Shown here: in pieces, positions 1 to 6,939 of the stretch
How the letters are laid out: every line of letters begins with the position of its first letter
Numbering within the stretch: position 1 is the stretch's first letter
Assembly (NCBI GenBank): GCA_021827445.1
Contig: JAKAVW010000039.1
Location: 1-14,476 of the forward strand
Direction: 5' to 3'
Length of the DNA stretch: 14,476 nucleotides
Source of the DNA: Pseudomonadota bacterium
GTDB lineage: Bacteria; Pseudomonadota; Gammaproteobacteria; Acidithiobacillales; Acidithiobacillaceae
Made by a program: the position numbers and the translations under genes
Notes under the pieces: model-generated
What the model was told of the DNA's origin: nothing
What the model saw: the letters and a program-made list of their open reading frames with translations, nothing else
Database searches by the model: none

Positions 1-180
1 GCTTGTGGGTAGACCATGAAAAAACAGGTAACGCAGGTTATGATCTTCGTGGACGATGAAGGCTGCGCCATCGGCCTCCATCAGGTCTGCGGCCAGCGCA
101 GCCGTTTCCTCGAAAAATGTACTGAATTCGTAGACGCGCACCAAATGTTGTAATCGGTTCAGAACAGAATCGGGAATCAT
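1..180 (-). CDS. GAF-domain sensor protein, N-terminal fragment
   Basis: An open frame runs from an ATG at 180 to the left edge, giving 60 residues beginning MIPDSVLNRLQHLVRVYEF. An AGAGGA ribosome binding site lies a few bases upstream of the ATG. The pattern of an amphipathic start helix followed by LAADLMEADGAAFIVHED and an LRYLFFHGLP strand resembles the beginning of a GAF small-molecule-binding domain. Such domains often sit at the N-terminus of signalling proteins (GGDEF, HD-GYP, histidine kinase or sigma-54 activator types), but the output domain is outside the window. The gene is transcribed away from the amt terminator on the same strand and must have its own promoter in the 181-465 gap; I could not pick a convincing one. 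The reading frame is secure, the GAF call moderate. Confidence 0.6.
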   Translation of the reverse strand, partial: MIPDSVLNRLQHLVRVYEFSTFFEETAALAADLMEADGAAFIVHEDHNLRYLFFHGLPTS

Positions 181-465
181 CAAAGTCCTCTGAGGTCCTA
201 CAACAGCAGGGTGGGGATAGGTGCGTTATATTAAGAATACTAAATAGTAGAGATTTTTAATTTTGCCAGGCAGCGATAGGATGAAAACCCATCACTGACG
301 ATGGGTTAAGGGTGAAGAGAGACGCTGATTGTCGGGCAAAATGTGCCTTATGCATTTAGTTGGATAGGTGGTGTTCCCATTAAGGTATCCCTGTTAGACC
401 AATGGCCAGACCTTATAAAAATAGTAACCGCTTATTATGGTTTATTAGATGAATTAAGAAGGCGT
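181..465. other. AT-rich intergenic gap without a recognisable gene
   Basis: This stretch separates the amt terminator from the GAF-domain gene. It is clearly more AT-rich than its surroundings (runs such as TTATATTAAGAATACTAAAT near 230). It has no open frame with a plausible ribosome binding site on either strand. It presumably holds the promoter of the GAF gene. The only clear structure is the stem-loop at 286-307. Confidence 0.5.
286..307. repeat. Stem-loop, 8-bp perfect stem
   Basis: AACCCATC at 286-293 pairs perfectly with GATGGGTT at 300-307 around a six-base loop. On neither strand is it followed by a clear T-run, so I do not call it a terminator. It could be an operator or an mRNA 5' structure of the leftward GAF gene. 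Function unknown. Confidence 0.35.
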
Positions 466-494
466 AAAAAAAACACGGCGGGCAACCGCCGTGT
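466..494 (-). terminator. Rho-independent terminator of glnK-amt
   Basis: Read on the minus strand, a GC-rich perfect stem (ACACGGCGG pairing with CCGCCGTGT) with a four-base loop is followed directly by eight T residues (plus-strand A-run 466-473). It begins about 30 bases after the amt stop codon, as expected for the end of the glnK-amt transcript. Confidence 0.92.
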
Positions 495-522
495 GTAAGG
501 ATGTTGAAGAGTTGGTAAAGGT

Positions 523-1827
523 TCAGTCCCCTGCCACCGGCCGACGTTCACCGTCGCCATAGAAGGCGTACGCTTCTTCGCCGTGAATCGCATCATCGCC
601 GATCAGCAACTCTTCCTCAGACATGCGCAGCGGCACCACCAGACTGATGAGCTTGAGCAGGATGTAGGTCACCACGATGTTCAGCACGATGATGAACGCG
701 GCGCCGATAATCTGCAGCCAGACCTGATGCCAGTTGCCGTCGATGGCACCACCGGGGTTGCTCAGACCATAAGCTGCGCAGCCTGTCTTGGTAGCTAGCA
801 GACCTACCATGATGCCCCCCAGAACACCCGCTACCGCATGGGTGTGAAAGACGCCCAAGGTGTCATCCACTTTGCGGAACGGCGCGGTTTTACCGAGAAG
901 ATTCATGCTGAGCCAGGGAATAATGCCAGAGGCGATGCCGATGGCAATCGCACCCCAACCATCTACCACGCCAGCGGCCGGGGTAATGGCCACCAGGCCG
1001 GTGATCATGCCCTGCACCGCACCAATGACGGAAGGCTTTTTGAAGTAGAAGATATCCATGATGGTCCAGACGATCACGCTAACGGCAGTGGCGATGTTGG
1101 TGTTCAGAACCGCGGCACCAGCGTCACGGCTCGCTGCGTAAGGATCGCCACCGTTGAAGCCGTTCCAGCCGAGCCAGAGAATGCCGGCACCGACCAGCAT
1201 CAGCAGCACGTTGTTGGGCTGAAAGTTTTCGCGATCACGCGCCAGACGGGGGCCAATGACCGCCGCACCGACAAAGCCCGCGATGCCGGCAGAAAGATGG
1301 ATGACATAACCACCGGAATAGTCGATGACGCCCAAGGTGGAGAGAAAACCGCCGCCCCAGAGGCTGAACGCACCGATTGTATACGAAAAGGTCAGCCAGA
1401 GCGGCACGAAAATCATCCACGCCTTGAAACTCATGCGCCCAAGGAATGCGCCGGCCATGATTACCAGGGTAATGGCCGCAAACACGAACTGGAAATACAC
1501 CATGGTTGCCATAGGGAAAGCGGCGGTGGTGTTGGAGGTCGGCAGGAGCGCTTGTGTGAGTTCATCCTGCATGCTGAGGATGGGGTGCGGCAGTCCCACG
1601 AAAGGGAACCATTCATTGCCGAAGCCCATGTTATAAGCCCAGAGAACCCAGGCAATCAACACGGCAGCGAAGGCGTAAAAAGCCATAAAAGCGGAGTTGA
1701 CGGCCCACTTCTTCTTAACGATGCCCGCGTACAGGACGACGAGCCCGGGAACACTTTGCAAGCCAACGATGGTCGCTGCGGTAAGCTGCCACGCATTGTC
1801 GCCGGTATTAAGCCAAGCTACTGACAT
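523..1827 (-). CDS. amt: Ammonium transporter Amt (intact copy)
   Basis: A 434-residue Amt/MEP/Rh family protein that conducts ammonium across the inner membrane as a trimer. About eleven hydrophobic segments are visible. The pore twin histidines are present: H177 in GGYVIHLSAG and H330 in GVFHTHAVAG. D169 corresponds to the structural aspartate of AmtB (IDYSGG). A second histidine, H328, stands two residues before H330 where E. coli AmtB has glycine. The C-terminal tail after RMSEEELLIG keeps the charged, HGEEAY-type ending that contacts PII proteins. There is no cleavable signal peptide. The start at 1827 follows a strong AAGGAGGA site eight bases away. It lies 55 bases downstream of glnK on the same strand and should be co-transcribed, with its flux gated by GlnK. 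The intact pore suggests this copy does the transport, since the second amt in the window is broken. Confidence 0.96.
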   Translation of the reverse strand: MSVAWLNTGDNAWQLTAATIVGLQSVPGLVVLYAGIVKKKWAVNSAFMAFYAFAAVLIAWVLWAYNMGFGNEWFPFVGLPHPILSMQDELTQALLPTSNTTAAFPMATMVYFQFVFAAITLVIMAGAFLGRMSFKAWMIFVPLWLTFSYTIGAFSLWGGGFLSTLGVIDYSGGYVIHLSAGIAGFVGAAVIGPRLARDRENFQPNNVLLMLVGAGILWLGWNGFNGGDPYAASRDAGAAVLNTNIATAVSVIVWTIMDIFYFKKPSVIGAVQGMITGLVAITPAAGVVDGWGAIAIGIASGIIPWLSMNLLGKTAPFRKVDDTLGVFHTHAVAGVLGGIMVGLLATKTGCAAYGLSNPGGAIDGNWHQVWLQIIGAAFIIVLNIVVTYILLKLISLVVPLRMSEEELLIGDDAIHGEEAYAFYGDGERRPVAGD

Positions 1828-1882
1828 GAGAAAATTCCTCCTTATAAGGATTTCGGAACGATTATAAAACGGTTATGGGTAC

Positions 1883-2221
1883 TTACAGCGCATCATTACC
1901 GGTTTCACCGGTACGGATGCGGATAGCTTCCAATACCTCGGAGACGAAAATCTTGCCGTCACCAATCTTACCGGTGCGGGCACCTTTTTCGATAGCCTCA
2001 ACGGCCTGGTCGACGGCATCATCGCTGATTACCGTCTCTATTTTGACTTTGGGGAGAAAATCCACCACGTATTCAGCGCCGCGGTAGAGTTCGGTATGAC
2101 CTTTCTGGCGTCCGAAGCCTTTGACTTCAGTAACCGTGAGGCCCTGGATCCCTACAGCCGATAGCGCCTCACGGACATCATCGAGCTTGAAGGGTTTAAC
2201 AATGGCAGTGATCAATTTCAT
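1883..2221 (-). CDS. glnK: PII nitrogen regulatory protein GlnK
   Basis: A 112-residue PII protein, the usual family length. It senses ATP/ADP and 2-oxoglutarate and, as a trimer, plugs the Amt channel when nitrogen is sufficient. The T-loop carries the uridylylation tyrosine Y51 in RGAEYVVDFLPK, and the C-terminal signature GARTGKIGDGKIFVSE (nucleotide-binding B-loop) is complete. The ATG at 2221 is preceded by GAGGTG five bases away. Linkage to amt argues for glnK rather than glnB, although sequence alone hardly separates the two. Its transcript probably starts about 450 bases upstream at the sigma-54 promoter at 2680-2695, passing through a small decayed gene and a stem-loop before glnK. 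Expression is therefore expected under nitrogen limitation through NtrC. Confidence 0.96.
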   Translation of the reverse strand: MKLITAIVKPFKLDDVREALSAVGIQGLTVTEVKGFGRQKGHTELYRGAEYVVDFLPKVKIETVISDDAVDQAVEAIEKGARTGKIGDGKIFVSEVLEAIRIRTGETGNDAL

Positions 2222-2240
2222 GACGACACCTCTTGCACAG

Positions 2241-2284
2241 GGTTAGAACATCCCGAGGGCAAAAGCCCCCGGGGGTTAGAACAT
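2241..2284 (-). repeat. Stem-loop bracketed by an 11-bp direct repeat, upstream of glnK
   Basis: GGTTAGAACAT occurs at 2241-2251 and again at 2274-2284, 33 bp apart. Exactly between the copies is an imperfect 9-bp stem (2252-2260 pairing with 2265-2273, one mismatch) with a four-base loop. In the glnK transcript it would fold about 30 bases before the start codon. There is no T-run, so it is not a classical terminator. It could be a transcript-stability or attenuation element, or the trace of a duplication. Confidence 0.5.
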
Positions 2285-2639
2285 GAAGCCGGGTTTGGGG
2301 TATGCCAGGGAGTTGGGTCTGGCCAAGGCCGTTGGTACCCGAGAAACCCGTATTGCTCGGCAGGGTGGCAACTGGAGCCTGGGATGATGACCATGCCGCT
2401 GATACCGGCAGAAGCAGATTTGGTTGCTGGAGTGTTTGTCGGGCCGGAAGTGCTGGAGGCGAACCTGTTGTCCTGCCGGATTCCGTAGCCGCTCGTGATG
2501 CCCTGACCGTTGAGGGGACTGGGCAGCGCCAGCGCCAGCGCCAGTGGCGATGCGTGGCTGGTCTCAATCATCATGGGTATGACGCGCGCCTGGCCAGCGA
2601 GATGATTTTATAATGATCACCGCTTTTCGAACCCTTCAT
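2276..2639 (-). pseudogene. Frame-broken small secreted protein gene at the head of the glnK operon
   Basis: The ATG at 2639 has a good site (GGAGAGG, six bases away) and lies 30 bases after the predicted sigma-54 start, so a gene clearly begins here. The frame stops after 22 residues (MKGSKSGDHYKIISLA...). A sensible continuation lies in another frame (IPMMIETSHA, then SPLALALALPSP) and would complete a signal peptide cut after SHA. A coding-like stretch rich in Ser, Thr, Pro and Gly follows. It seems to change frame again near 2385 (LPSNTGFSGTNGLGQTQLPG) and near 2300, ending PKPGFMF at a TAA at 2276. The composite is about 120 residues and I recognise no family. Three shifts suggest decay, but sequencing error or several tiny overlapping ORFs are alternatives. 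One of those ORFs (2218-2574) overlaps the glnK start as ATGA. Confidence 0.4.
2524..2544. repeat. Hexanucleotide tandem repeat (CAGCGC x3.5)
   Basis: CAGCGC is repeated three times and followed by CAG. On the minus strand it encodes the alternating Leu-Ala stretch of the decayed leader protein, just after its probable signal-peptide cleavage site. Such a tract is prone to slippage. Confidence 0.7.
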
Positions 2640-2679
2640 GTTTGCCTCTCCCCATTGTATGGAATTGCAGGAAGCTCTT

Positions 2680-2695
2680 AGCAAACTTGGTGCCA
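2680..2695 (-). promoter_or_regulatory. Sigma-54 (-24/-12) promoter of the glnK-amt unit
   Basis: On the minus strand the sequence reads TGGCAC, five bases, TTGCT. This is a perfect match to the -24/-12 consensus with GG and GC ten bases apart. The predicted start is near 2669, 30 bases before the ATG of the leader gene and about 450 before glnK. Two NtrC-type dyads sit at about -96 and -116. Confidence 0.9.
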
Positions 2696-2756
2696 ACTTG
2701 TAACAGCTTATAAATCAATGCGTTTACTAAAATAGTCGAGGTGCTGAGCGCGTGTT

Positions 2757-2773
2757 TGCACTATATTGATGCA
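2757..2773. promoter_or_regulatory. NtrC-type enhancer site, promoter-proximal
   Basis: TGCACTATATTGATGCA fits the 17-bp NtrC dyad TGCACYA-N3-TRGTGCA with one mismatch. Its centre is about 96 bp upstream of the predicted glnK start. It is one of two adjacent sites with centres 20 bp apart, about two helical turns, which would favour cooperative binding on one face. Confidence 0.75.
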
Positions 2774-2776
2774 TTG

Positions 2777-2793
2777 TGCACTAATACAGTGCA
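2777..2793. promoter_or_regulatory. NtrC-type enhancer site, promoter-distal
   Basis: TGCACTAATACAGTGCA is a near-perfect NtrC dyad (TGCACTA, ATA, CAGTGCA), centred at about -116 from the predicted glnK start. It lies only 30 bases beyond the spoVR stop codon. Confidence 0.82.
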
Positions 2794-2823
2794 ATATGCT
2801 GGGAACTACAGAACATCCAACCT

Positions 2824-4299
2824 TCAGGAAGAGAGTGGCTCTCTTAAGGAAAGGTCTTCCATATCCAGGTGAACATCATATCCCCAGAGGCTATGAACAA
2901 AGCTGAGAGTTCTCTGGGCCTCATCCTGGGCGAGGGGTTGGTGATCCATCTGCCGCAAACGCAGATGGCGATCGCCCCAGCGATCCACGGACACGATCTG
3001 AATATCCGGCGGGCGGGTGCTTTCGGCGATTTGTTGGGCTAAAGCCTGGCGCAGATACTGGTAGCCGGGATCATCATGGATGGCGCTCACCTGGTACGTC
3101 GTAGCGCTGGGATCGTTGCTCAGGGCAAAGAGATGCAGATCACGCATGACCTTGGGTGAGAGATATTGCAGGACAAAGCTCTCATCGCGGAATTCGCGCA
3201 TGGCAAAGTGAATCTGTTTGCGCCAGTCGGGGTCCCCAGCAAAGGGGAACCAGCGACGGTCCTCTTCCGTGGGCGCCAGGCATACCCGTTTAATGTCCTG
3301 GAACATGGCAAAACCGAGGGCATAGGGGTTGATGCCGCTGTAGCGCGGGTCATCAAAATCAGGCTGGAAGGTGACAGCGGTGTGGCTGGCATAAAACTCC
3401 AGCAGGGTGCCATCAGTCACCAGCCCCCTGGCATGCAGGCTATGCAGGATATGGTAGTGCACGAAGCAGGCGAAGCCCTCGTTCATGATCTTGGTCTGCC
3501 CCTGCGGGTAGAGATACTGGGCGATCTTGCGCACGATGCGCAGGATTTCCCGCTTCCAGCCCTCCAGGTGCGGGGCATTTTTTTCGATGAAGTAGAGCAG
3601 ATTTTCCTGCGGGTCGGGTGGAAAGCTGACCGATGCTGCGGGTTGATCGGCGCTGTGCGGGGGCAGTGTCCGCCAGATTTCCGAGAGCTGCTGCTGCAGG
3701 TAGCGTTCACGTTCTTCGCGCCGTTGCTCTTCCGCGCGCGCCGAGAGCTGGCGCGGGCGGCGGGCGCGATCCACGCCGTTGCGGCTGATGGCGTGGGCGG
3801 CATCCAATACGTCGGTCACCGCGTCGATCCCGTAGCGTTCTTCGCAGTGGGCGATGTAGCGCTGGGCGAACGCCAGATAGTCCAGGATGCCCCCGGCATC
3901 CGTCCATTGCTGGAAAAAAATATTGTTCTTGAAGAAGGCATTATGCCCGTAGGCGGCATGGGCGATGACCAGGGTCTGCATGGTCATGGTATTTTCTTCC
4001 ATGAGGTAGCTGATGCAGGGGTTGCTGTTGATCACCAGTTCATAAGCCAGGCCCATCTCGCCGCGCCGATACTGCCCGGACTCGATGGCGCGCTGTTTGC
4101 CGAAGGACCAGTGGGCGTAATAGACCGGCAGGCCGATGGAGGCGTAGGCATCGAGCATTTGCTCGGCGCTGATGATCTCCAGTTGGTTGGGGTAGGTGTC
4201 GAGCTGGAGTTCTTCGGCGGCGATGTCCGCGATGGCTTCGGTGACCGCGTCGATCCGCGCGAAGGTCCAGTCGTTGTCGGTAAAGAGGAACTTAGACAT
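2824..4299 (-). CDS. spoVR: SpoVR family protein (YcgB-like)
   Basis: A 491-residue cytoplasmic protein collinear with E. coli YcgB (510 residues). Family blocks are visible: HWSFGKQ (63-69), INSNPCISYLMEENT (90-104), AHAAYGHNAFFKNN (113-126), QENLLYFIEKNAPHLEGW (231-248), IMNEGFACFVHYHI (271-284) and the later YSGINPYALGFAMFQDIKR. The biochemical role is unknown. The name comes from a Bacillus spore-cortex phenotype, and the family travels with PrkA and VWA/DUF444 proteins as a stress module. I chose the ATG at 4299 (MSKFLF) because it aligns with relatives and has GAGGAG ten bases upstream; an ATG at 4323 is also open. The start overlaps the yeaH stop by eight bases, so translation is probably coupled. 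In the MNEG block I recall E. coli as MNEGWATFWHY; here Phe and Cys replace Trp and Thr. Confidence 0.93.
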   Translation of the reverse strand: MSKFLFTDNDWTFARIDAVTEAIADIAAEELQLDTYPNQLEIISAEQMLDAYASIGLPVYYAHWSFGKQRAIESGQYRRGEMGLAYELVINSNPCISYLMEENTMTMQTLVIAHAAYGHNAFFKNNIFFQQWTDAGGILDYLAFAQRYIAHCEERYGIDAVTDVLDAAHAISRNGVDRARRPRQLSARAEEQRREERERYLQQQLSEIWRTLPPHSADQPAASVSFPPDPQENLLYFIEKNAPHLEGWKREILRIVRKIAQYLYPQGQTKIMNEGFACFVHYHILHSLHARGLVTDGTLLEFYASHTAVTFQPDFDDPRYSGINPYALGFAMFQDIKRVCLAPTEEDRRWFPFAGDPDWRKQIHFAMREFRDESFVLQYLSPKVMRDLHLFALSNDPSATTYQVSAIHDDPGYQYLRQALAQQIAESTRPPDIQIVSVDRWGDRHLRLRQMDHQPLAQDEAQRTLSFVHSLWGYDVHLDMEDLSLREPLSS

Positions 4300-5596
4300 G
4301 GCTCGGTATCTCCTCAGTGGCAAAGAGGGTACGGAAGAGCGGATAGATATCCTCGCGTTCGCTGGCGCGGGCGGTGATCAGTTCCGGGAAATCCTGAGCA
4401 ATGGCTTCGTACAGTTGCAGCAGATCACTCTCACTGTCACGGTTGACCTCCAGATAGAAGAGGTTGCGCAAGCGCGGCAATAGACTCATAAGATGCTCTT
4501 CTACCACCGCGTTGTCGGCAAAATAATTGTCGCCGTCGGATACTTGCGCCAGATAGACGTTCCAGCGGTCTGGCGGGAAACGCTGCTGCATGATCTCCTC
4601 GGTCAGGGTGATGGCCGGTGAGACTAGCGTGCCGCCTCCCTCGCGGGCACCAAAAAAGGCCTGCTCGCTGCACTCCGAGGCGGTGCTGTGGTGCTTGATG
4701 AAGATGATCTGCACCGCCTGATAGTGACGATGCACGAACAGATACAGCAGCAGGAAGAAGCGTTTGGCCAGATCCTTTTCCTTCTCGCCCATGCTGCCGG
4801 ACACATCCATCACACAGAACATCACCGCATTGGTGATGGGGTGGGGCTGCTGGTCGATATGGGCGAAGCGCAGGTCCGCCTCGTCAATGAAGGGAATGGC
4901 TTTGATTTTGCGTTCCAGGGCGGCAATCTGACGATCCAGTTCGCTGAGGCGCTCCTGCTCCACGGAGACATCCTGCTTCTGCGCCAGACGGCCCTGAATC
5001 TCTTCCTGCAGTGTGCCGCGGGCGTCCAGCAGGTCCTGTAATTCACGGCGCTTGCCGGCACGCAGGGCGAGGCGGCGGGCACGGGCGGCACGCATGGTGC
5101 GCCCGACGTGCATGCGGGAGGGGCTGCCATCCTTGATGAAACCCGCCCGCCGCCATTGATCTGCCTGGATATCCCCCAGCGCGGTCTTGCGCAGGTTGGG
5201 TAAGACCAGCCCGTCGAAGAGCAGATCGAGAAATTCGTCGGCGGAGAGGACGATGGCCACCTCGTCATCGCCCAGACCGTCCGGCGAGCCCTCCCGACCC
5301 TTTCCCGAGCCGCCGCCCTCTGGTTTGCTGATTTTGTCGCCGCGCTGATATTCCTTGTTGCCGGGTAACACCCGCTCCCAGGAGGTGTCGCTGAGGTCGC
5401 GACGAAAACTCGGTTCATGGAGATCGCGGGTGGGGATGGAAATGGGCTGGTCGGCATTGGCCAGATCTTCAATGGAGCCGGAGCTCGCCATTTTTTCGAC
5501 AGCGACCTTGAGCCGGGCGCGAACACGTCTTTGCAGACGATCCTGATTGGCCGTGGATCGGGTCCCGGAACTGCGCCGGTCGATAATCATGCTCAT
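4292..5596 (-). CDS. yeaH: VWA-domain protein of the YeaH/DUF444 family
   Basis: A 434-residue protein matching E. coli YeaH along its length, beginning with the family's IDRR motif. After a Gly/Ser-rich linker (about 92-110) comes a conserved DEFLDLLFDGLVLPNL segment and a Lys/Arg- and Glu-rich probable coiled coil (about 190-235). A von Willebrand A domain follows, with metal-site residues D264, S266 and S268 (MDVSGSM), T323 in GGGTLVS, and D354/D356 in SDGDN. VWA proteins of this kind act with an AAA+ partner, here PrkA, as adaptor or substrate recruiter; that partnership is inferred from conserved neighbourhood. The start at 5596 follows AGGAG by six bases. The gene lies 99 bases downstream of the broken amt copy and overlaps spoVR, so it depends on the promoter at 6721-6736 unless an unseen one lies inside amt2. 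Confidence 0.94.
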   Translation of the reverse strand: MSMIIDRRSSGTRSTANQDRLQRRVRARLKVAVEKMASSGSIEDLANADQPISIPTRDLHEPSFRRDLSDTSWERVLPGNKEYQRGDKISKPEGGGSGKGREGSPDGLGDDEVAIVLSADEFLDLLFDGLVLPNLRKTALGDIQADQWRRAGFIKDGSPSRMHVGRTMRAARARRLALRAGKRRELQDLLDARGTLQEEIQGRLAQKQDVSVEQERLSELDRQIAALERKIKAIPFIDEADLRFAHIDQQPHPITNAVMFCVMDVSGSMGEKEKDLAKRFFLLLYLFVHRHYQAVQIIFIKHHSTASECSEQAFFGAREGGGTLVSPAITLTEEIMQQRFPPDRWNVYLAQVSDGDNYFADNAVVEEHLMSLLPRLRNLFYLEVNRDSESDLLQLYEAIAQDFPELITARASEREDIYPLFRTLFATEEIPSHV

Positions 5597-5695
5597 GGCA
5601 GACTCCTGGTCAGCGACGCTTCACCCTCATTATGACCTAAAATGGGGCAGATGGTTGCGGCGGACCCCCCATGGGCGGCCCGCCCGGATCACGGC

Positions 5696-6654
5696 TTACT
5701 GGTACACTTGCTCACCGTGCTGGGTAATATCCAGTCCCTCCCGTTCCTGCTCGCCTTTGACGCGCAGACCCAGGGTCCAGTCGATGGCCTTGAGGATGAT
5801 GAAGCTGCCGATGGCATCCAGGGAGTCATCATAGCCCATCCAATTCTTGAGATAGATCGATGCCCAGAAGCAGATGACCCCTGCTGCTATACCAATCCAC
5901 AAGGCGCCCATGGGGCCGACGAAGCCTGAGGCCGGAGTGATGGCGGCCAAACCGGCTACTGCGCCGGAGGTCATGCCCAGCATCGTCGGTTTGCCGCGCG
6001 CCAGCCATTCCGCAAACATCCAGGAGAGGGCCGCCACGCGGTGGCAATCTGGGTGGTAGCCATGGCCATCCCCGCGCGGTCACTGGCGGCCACCGCCGAA
6101 CCGGCGTTGAAGCCGAACCAGCCAACCCAGAGCAGGGAGGCGCCGATCAGGGTGTTGGGGTGCATGGCATCATGCCGGTAACCGATCCTTTTGCCTATGA
6201 CCAGCGCCGCGACCAGGCCGGCAATACCGGCATTGATATGCACCACCGTGCCGCCCGCGTAGTCGAGGACGCCATCTGCAGCCAGCCAGCCACCGGGACC
6301 CCAGACCATGTGGGCGATGGGCGCATAGACCAGCAGTGACCAGAGGCCGGTGAACCAGAGCAGGGCAGAGAACTTCATCAGCTCGGCAAAGGCGCCGACA
6401 ATCAGTGCCGTGATGGCGAAACTCTGCGCCGCCGTGGCCAGGACGTTTTTCTTGCGCACCATGCCTGCATAAAAGAGGGCCAGTCCGGGGACGGTCATGA
6501 GCAGCACCAGAGCCGTGGAGCTCAGCATCCATGCCGTATCGCCGCTGTTAAAGGGCGATGTGGTGTCGGCCTGGGCCAGCGGGCTGGCCAACAGGGCTAA
6601 TGCGCTGACCCACTGCGTCCCCACAGAAATTTTGTATATCGCTCCCTTCTGCAT
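5696..6654 (-). pseudogene. amt: Second ammonium transporter gene, frameshifted and internally deleted
   Basis: An AmtB-type gene: signal peptide (MQKGAIYKIS to PLAQA), TM1 with ALFYAGMVRKKN, D141 and H149 (DYAGGTVVHI), then WFGFNAGSA, and the GlnK-contacting tail ending REGLDITQHGE. Three lesions show. First, a one-base frameshift near 6038 joins residue 206 to the frame continuing AALSWMFAEW. Second, FAITALIVGAFAE (6391-6420) fuses the first half of TM2 to the last half of TM3, losing about 60-65 residues. Third, SLDAIGSFIILK (about 5785-5820) skips about 60 residues including TM10 and the second pore histidine. The joined length is 319 residues against about 428 for E. coli AmtB. Both deletions keep the frame. 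The start has AAGGAG seven bases upstream and its own sigma-54 promoter. It cannot be a normal channel; it may survive as leader of yeaH-spoVR. Confidence 0.88.
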
Positions 6655-6720
6655 CTTGTCACTCCTTCTTTCCTGTCAGATATAGGGCAGCTTGCCCCGT
6701 TGATAGCTGCGATGGAACTA

Positions 6721-6736
6721 AGCAATAAATGTGCAA
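6721..6736 (-). promoter_or_regulatory. Sigma-54 (-24/-12) promoter of amt2-yeaH-spoVR
   Basis: The minus strand reads TTGCAC, five bases, TTGCT: one mismatch to TGGCAC-N5-TTGCW (the first G of the -24 GG) with exact spacing. The predicted start is near 6710, about 55 bases before the amt2 ATG. An NtrC-type dyad lies at -100. Confidence 0.72.
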
Positions 6737-6801
6737 GCATGGCTAACAATGGGAAATCGTATGGATTACGGATCGCGCCGAGGCGTGTCTGGAACGAGTG
6801 G

Positions 6802-6818
6802 CGCACTAAAATAGTGCA
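6802..6818. promoter_or_regulatory. NtrC-type enhancer site upstream of amt2
   Basis: CGCACTAAAATAGTGCA matches the NtrC dyad at every defined position but the first (CGCACTA, AAA, TAGTGCA). Its centre is 100 bp upstream of the predicted amt2 start. I see no second good site beside it. Confidence 0.78.
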
Positions 6819-6857
6819 ACATATCTGCCGCACCACGACAATGATCGTGTCGCTATG

Positions 6858-6879
6858 AAAAATGCCCGCAAATGCGGGC
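6858..6879 (-). terminator. Rho-independent terminator after prkA
   Basis: On the minus strand GCCCGC-ATTT-GCGGGC is a perfect 6-bp GC stem with a four-base loop, followed by ATTTTT. It lies about 60 bases past the prkA stop and separates prkA from the amt2 promoter region. A second, imperfect stem (about 6906-6931) lies between it and the stop codon. Confidence 0.85.
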
Positions 6880-6939
6880 GGGATATGGTGGGTGAGGGGA
6901 GTGTGGGCCGTTACTCTTTTCGGTGACGGCCTGGTGCCC

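Noticed and set aside
838..1824. Long plus-strand open frame of 328 codons
   Set aside because: It lies antisense to the clearly recognisable amt, has His/Gly/Asp-rich non-protein-like composition and no ribosome site; it is a shadow of GC-rich coding sequence.
2302..2613. 103-codon plus-strand open frame in the glnK leader region
   Set aside because: No ribosome site, low-complexity Arg/Gln repeats from the CAGCGC tract; the minus strand has the start signal and promoter.
2829..2845. Stem AAGAGAG/CTCTCTT at the end of spoVR as a terminator
   Set aside because: It lies within the last codons, is not GC-rich and has no T-run after it.
3166..4377. 403-codon plus-strand open frame
   Set aside because: Antisense to spoVR and the yeaH end, with no recognisable domain; a shadow frame.
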